Below are positions 61,425-64,000 of a DNA stretch of 64,000 nucleotides, piece after piece. Source of the DNA: an uncultured Eubacterium sp. (lineage in GTDB: Bacteria; Bacillota; Clostridia; Lachnospirales; Lachnospiraceae); NCBI GenBank assembly GCA_934351445.1, contig CAKRIZ010000001.1, forward strand, positions 1-64,000, written 5' to 3'. Below the pieces are notes generated by a model. It was not told the origin of the DNA. It saw only the letters and a list, made by a program, of their open reading frames with translations, and searched no databases. The translations under genes were made by a program, and so were the position numbers. Every line of letters begins with the position of its first letter. The stretch's first letter is position 1.

Positions 61425-63479
61425 CTACAAACTCAGCGTTACGTCACCACGCTCAAAGATCTCTCTCATTTTTATCTTCAGATTCACATGCTCCTCCAAT
61501 TCTAACGTCGGATCTGTCTCCATGATATGTCTGACTTCATCCGCCGCCTGACTGAGCACTCGTGCATCTGTATAGATATCGGCAATCAAAAAACTCATAT
61601 CTCCGGCCTGGCGAATGCCAAAAAAATCTCCCGGTCCACGCAGCTTCAGATCCTCCGAAGCGATATAGAACCCATCATTTGACTGGTTCAGGATCTCCAG
61701 CCGCTCCTTCGCGCGATCTGAATCCGAGGCATTCATCATGATACAATACGACTGTGCATCCCCACGTCCGACACGGCCTCGCAGCTGGTGCAGCTGCGCC
61801 AGTCCAAAACGATCTGCATTTTCGATCATCATCACTGTCGCATTCGGCACATTCACACCGACCTCTATGACGGTTGTGGATACAAGAATATCCGTGCGAT
61901 GTTCCTTGAAATCATCCATGATCTGATTTTTTTCCGCCGCTTTCATCTTGCCGTGCAGGCAGGCAATACGCACATCTGAAGATAGCTCTGCGCGCAGTCT
62001 GTCCGTATAGTCGGTCACATTGTTTGCGTCCAGATTCTCCGATGCCTCTACGAGCGGGCAGATGATATATGCCTGATGTCCGGCTGCCACTTCTTTTTCT
62101 AAAAATGCATTTGCCTTCTTCCGATAGTTCTCTCCTACCACACAGTTTTTGATCGGCAGTCTCGTTGCAGGCACCTCGTCCATCACCGAGATATCCATAT
62201 CTCCATATAAAATAATTGCCAATGTACGTGGAATCGGTGTCGCACTCATGACCAGAATATGCGGAGACTGCCCTTTTTCGGCAAACGTCTCGCGCTGACG
62301 GACACCAAAACGGTGCTGTTCATCCGTGATCACAAGTGCCAGGCGTTCATAAGCTACCTGCTCCTGAATGAGTGCGTGTGTGCCGATAATAAGCGCGTCG
62401 GTATGCTCCGCGATCAATGCGCGCGCCTCACGCTTCTGCTTTGCAGTCATAGATCCCGTGAGCAGCACAATCGTCTTTTGGATTCCAAAACGCCCACACA
62501 GTTCCAGAAATGACTGCTCATGCTGCTTTGCCAACACCTCCGTCGGTGCCATGATCGCTGACTGACAGCCCTGATCCGAGACATACAGCATCGCCAGAAA
62601 CGCGACAATCGTTTTTCCGCTGCCTACATCTCCCTGGATCAGCCGCTGCATCAACGTCTCACCCTGCAGATCCCGCAGCACCTCCTGCAAGGTACGCTGC
62701 TGTGCTCCGGTGAGTGCATAAGGCAGTTTTTCGATGTAAGTTTTCAGATCATCCGGCTGAAAATGATAGGCATTTTTCTGTTTTTCTTCGCCCTGTTTCT
62801 GAAGCTGCATCGTCATTAAAAATAAGAAAAATTCATCAAATACCAGCCTTCTCCTTGCACAGGTGAGTGCTTCCACAGACTCTGGAAAATGGATCTGATC
62901 CAGTGCGTAATTATATTCCGCTAACTCATGCTTTTCACGGATACCGGTAGGCAGATAATCAAAAAAACTATCGCAGGCCTGTAATGCATACCGGATCGTT
63001 TTACACAGGAAACGATTGGTAATGCCACGTGTCAGTGCATAGACCGGCTGCATGGATGCCTCAATTGCAGCATAGTCCTCCGGTGAGAACAACGCTGGCT
63101 GTTCCATATGCCAGACACCATTTTTATCAAACACTTTTCCATACAGGATCACGGTTTTTCCTTTTTTCAGTCCGTTTGCGATATATGGCAGGCGAAACCA
63201 GATTGCCTCTAATTCTTTCCCGGCAAAGCTGCTTTTTAAGACCGTGATCGTCATTGCACGTGTGCGGCGCATCACCGCCGGCCGTGCAATCGACACAATC
63301 ACTGCAGCTGTTTCATTGTCCCGCAGCTCATCCATCTGTACTGCCTGCGGATATGTTACATAGTCCCGGGGAAAATGAAGGAGTATATCACCTACGGTGT
63401 ATACTCCCATTTTCTGCAGCAAGTTTTCCGTTTTCTCGCCCACGCCTTTCACTTCACGGATCGGTGCAGTCAACTCCAT
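61425..63479 (-). CDS. recG: ATP-dependent DNA helicase RecG
   Basis: RecG reverses stalled forks and moves branched DNA. The N-terminal wedge/OB domain (about residues 1-200) includes GVGEKTENLLQKMGVYTVGDIL. Helicase motifs follow: GDVGSGKT near residue 286, DEQHRFG near 385, SATPIPRT near 412 and the C-terminal QLHQLRGRVGRG near 580. Length 684 is typical. It is preceded by the fakA/yloV-type gene, the usual order. Confidence 0.96.
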   Translation of the reverse strand: MELTAPIREVKGVGEKTENLLQKMGVYTVGDILLHFPRDYVTYPQAVQMDELRDNETAAVIVSIARPAVMRRTRAMTITVLKSSFAGKELEAIWFRLPYIANGLKKGKTVILYGKVFDKNGVWHMEQPALFSPEDYAAIEASMQPVYALTRGITNRFLCKTIRYALQACDSFFDYLPTGIREKHELAEYNYALDQIHFPESVEALTCARRRLVFDEFFLFLMTMQLQKQGEEKQKNAYHFQPDDLKTYIEKLPYALTGAQQRTLQEVLRDLQGETLMQRLIQGDVGSGKTIVAFLAMLYVSDQGCQSAIMAPTEVLAKQHEQSFLELCGRFGIQKTIVLLTGSMTAKQKREARALIAEHTDALIIGTHALIQEQVAYERLALVITDEQHRFGVRQRETFAEKGQSPHILVMSATPIPRTLAIILYGDMDISVMDEVPATRLPIKNCVVGENYRKKANAFLEKEVAAGHQAYIICPLVEASENLDANNVTDYTDRLRAELSSDVRIACLHGKMKAAEKNQIMDDFKEHRTDILVSTTVIEVGVNVPNATVMMIENADRFGLAQLHQLRGRVGRGDAQSYCIMMNASDSDRAKERLEILNQSNDGFYIASEDLKLRGPGDFFGIRQAGDMSFLIADIYTDARVLSQAADEVRHIMETDPTLELEEHVNLKIKMREIFERGDVTLSL

Positions 63480-63497
63480 AATGCTTGCTCCAATCGT

Positions 63498-64000
63498 TTA
63501 TTCGACAGACAGGATATAATAATATACCGGCTGTCCACCGTTGTTTACTTCGACTTCGATGTCTGCATACTTCTCACGAATCTTTTCTGCCAGTGCAGAC
63601 GCATCTTCTTCTGACACTTCTTCGCCATAATACAGGCTCACAATACCGCTCTCATCATCTATGAGCTGGTCAACCATATCCATGAGTGCCTGCTCCATAT
63701 CCGCACCCACAGACAGGATACCGTCATCGCCAATACCCATATAATCGTTTTCCTTGATCTCCCTGCCATCGATCACGGTATCACGCACTGCATAAGTGAT
63801 CTGCCCGCTCTTGACATTTGCCAGTTCATCCACCATACGCTTTGCATTCTCATCCGCAGACTGCTCTGGAATATAGTTAATCAGCGCCGTGATTCCCTGC
63901 GGGATCGTCTTTGTCGGAATGACATAGATATTTTTATCCTCTGACAAGGAGGCTGCCTGGTTTGCCGCCAGAATGATGTTTTTATTGTTCGGAAGAACAA
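63498..64000 (-). CDS. DAK2-domain protein, FakA/YloV type (C-terminal part only)
   Basis: The frame is open to the window edge, so the start lies beyond it. The visible 166 residues begin VLPNNKNIILAANQAA, the conserved block of the FakA/YloV family (fatty-acid kinase catalytic subunit, with FakB carriers), and continue with KTIPQGITALINY. The DAK2 nucleotide-binding domain itself is not in the window. It sits directly upstream of recG, as in other Firmicutes. Confidence 0.85.
   Translation of the reverse strand, partial: VLPNNKNIILAANQAASLSEDKNIYVIPTKTIPQGITALINYIPEQSADENAKRMVDELANVKSGQITYAVRDTVIDGREIKENDYMGIGDDGILSVGADMEQALMDMVDQLIDDESGIVSLYYGEEVSEEDASALAEKIREKYADIEVEVNNGGQPVYYYILSVE

Overview
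The window is a gene-dense stretch of a Gram-positive, spore-forming Clostridia chromosome, most likely a member of the Lachnospiraceae. This rests on several features seen in the sequence: a short HisG with a HisZ partner, a HisIE carrying an N-terminal HisA/HisF-like barrel, the SepF/YggS/YlmH cluster, a MinCDE system beside MreBCD, an alpha/beta-type spore protein with a GPR cleavage motif, L27 with a Prp-cleavable N-terminus, and RqcH, RemA, YlbJ and LexA/YneA. The species cannot be named from the sequence alone. I see no rRNA, tRNA, CRISPR array, insertion sequence or prophage, so this is mostly core genome.

Layout. Positions 1-254 hold a strongly self-complementary element of unknown identity. 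255-5294 (+) carries mutL, miaA, a YnbB-type PLP enzyme and radC. 5319-14987 (+) is one long cell-shape and division block: mreB, mreC, mreD, a very large PBP2, minC, minD, minE, rodA, a methylglyoxal-synthase-like protein with altered active-site residues, and a lipoprotein D,D-carboxypeptidase. 15109-22633 holds a small P-loop protein, a DUF378 membrane protein (-), an HlyD-like protein, yggS, sepF, ylmH, aroB, lspA, a RluD-type synthase and a cytidylate-kinase-like protein. ttcA-like and dtd (-) follow, then a XerS-like recombinase (+) with a dif-like inverted repeat just upstream.

25094-28536 (-) carries an SPFH/zinc-ribbon protein, mgtE and a YneA-like LysM protein. mgtE has its own promoter and a long leader with a 28-codon ORF and an apparent terminator/antiterminator switch. 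lexA (+) is divergent from the YneA-like gene, with LexA boxes between them. 29396-37899 (-) is the ribosome and RNA-processing block: a TIGR03960/TIGR03936 pair, rng, rplU-prp-rpmA, obgE, yhbY, nadD, yqeK and rsfS. 38032-41625 (-) is a 1197-residue secreted protein with a Ser/Gly tract. 41829-46322 (-) is a partial his operon (hisZ-hisG-hisD-hisIE) with a good promoter.

46419-52132 (-) carries recU, a RluA-type synthase, ygiQ, a HAD phosphatase, an RsuA-type synthase and an M23 peptidase. ylbJ-like (+) follows. 53186-59027 (-) is the yicC-remA-gmk-rpoZ group, then rimO-pgsA-rsmD-coaD and a coiled-coil gene, with hairpins between rpoZ and rimO. 59251-61317 (+) holds rqcH and a spore-protein gene. 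recG and the end of a fakA/yloV-type gene (-) close the window.

The points most worth a second look are the mgtE leader, the putative dif-like site, the substituted MgsA-like protein, the degenerate barrel on HisIE, the structured element before mutL and the 1197-residue secreted protein.
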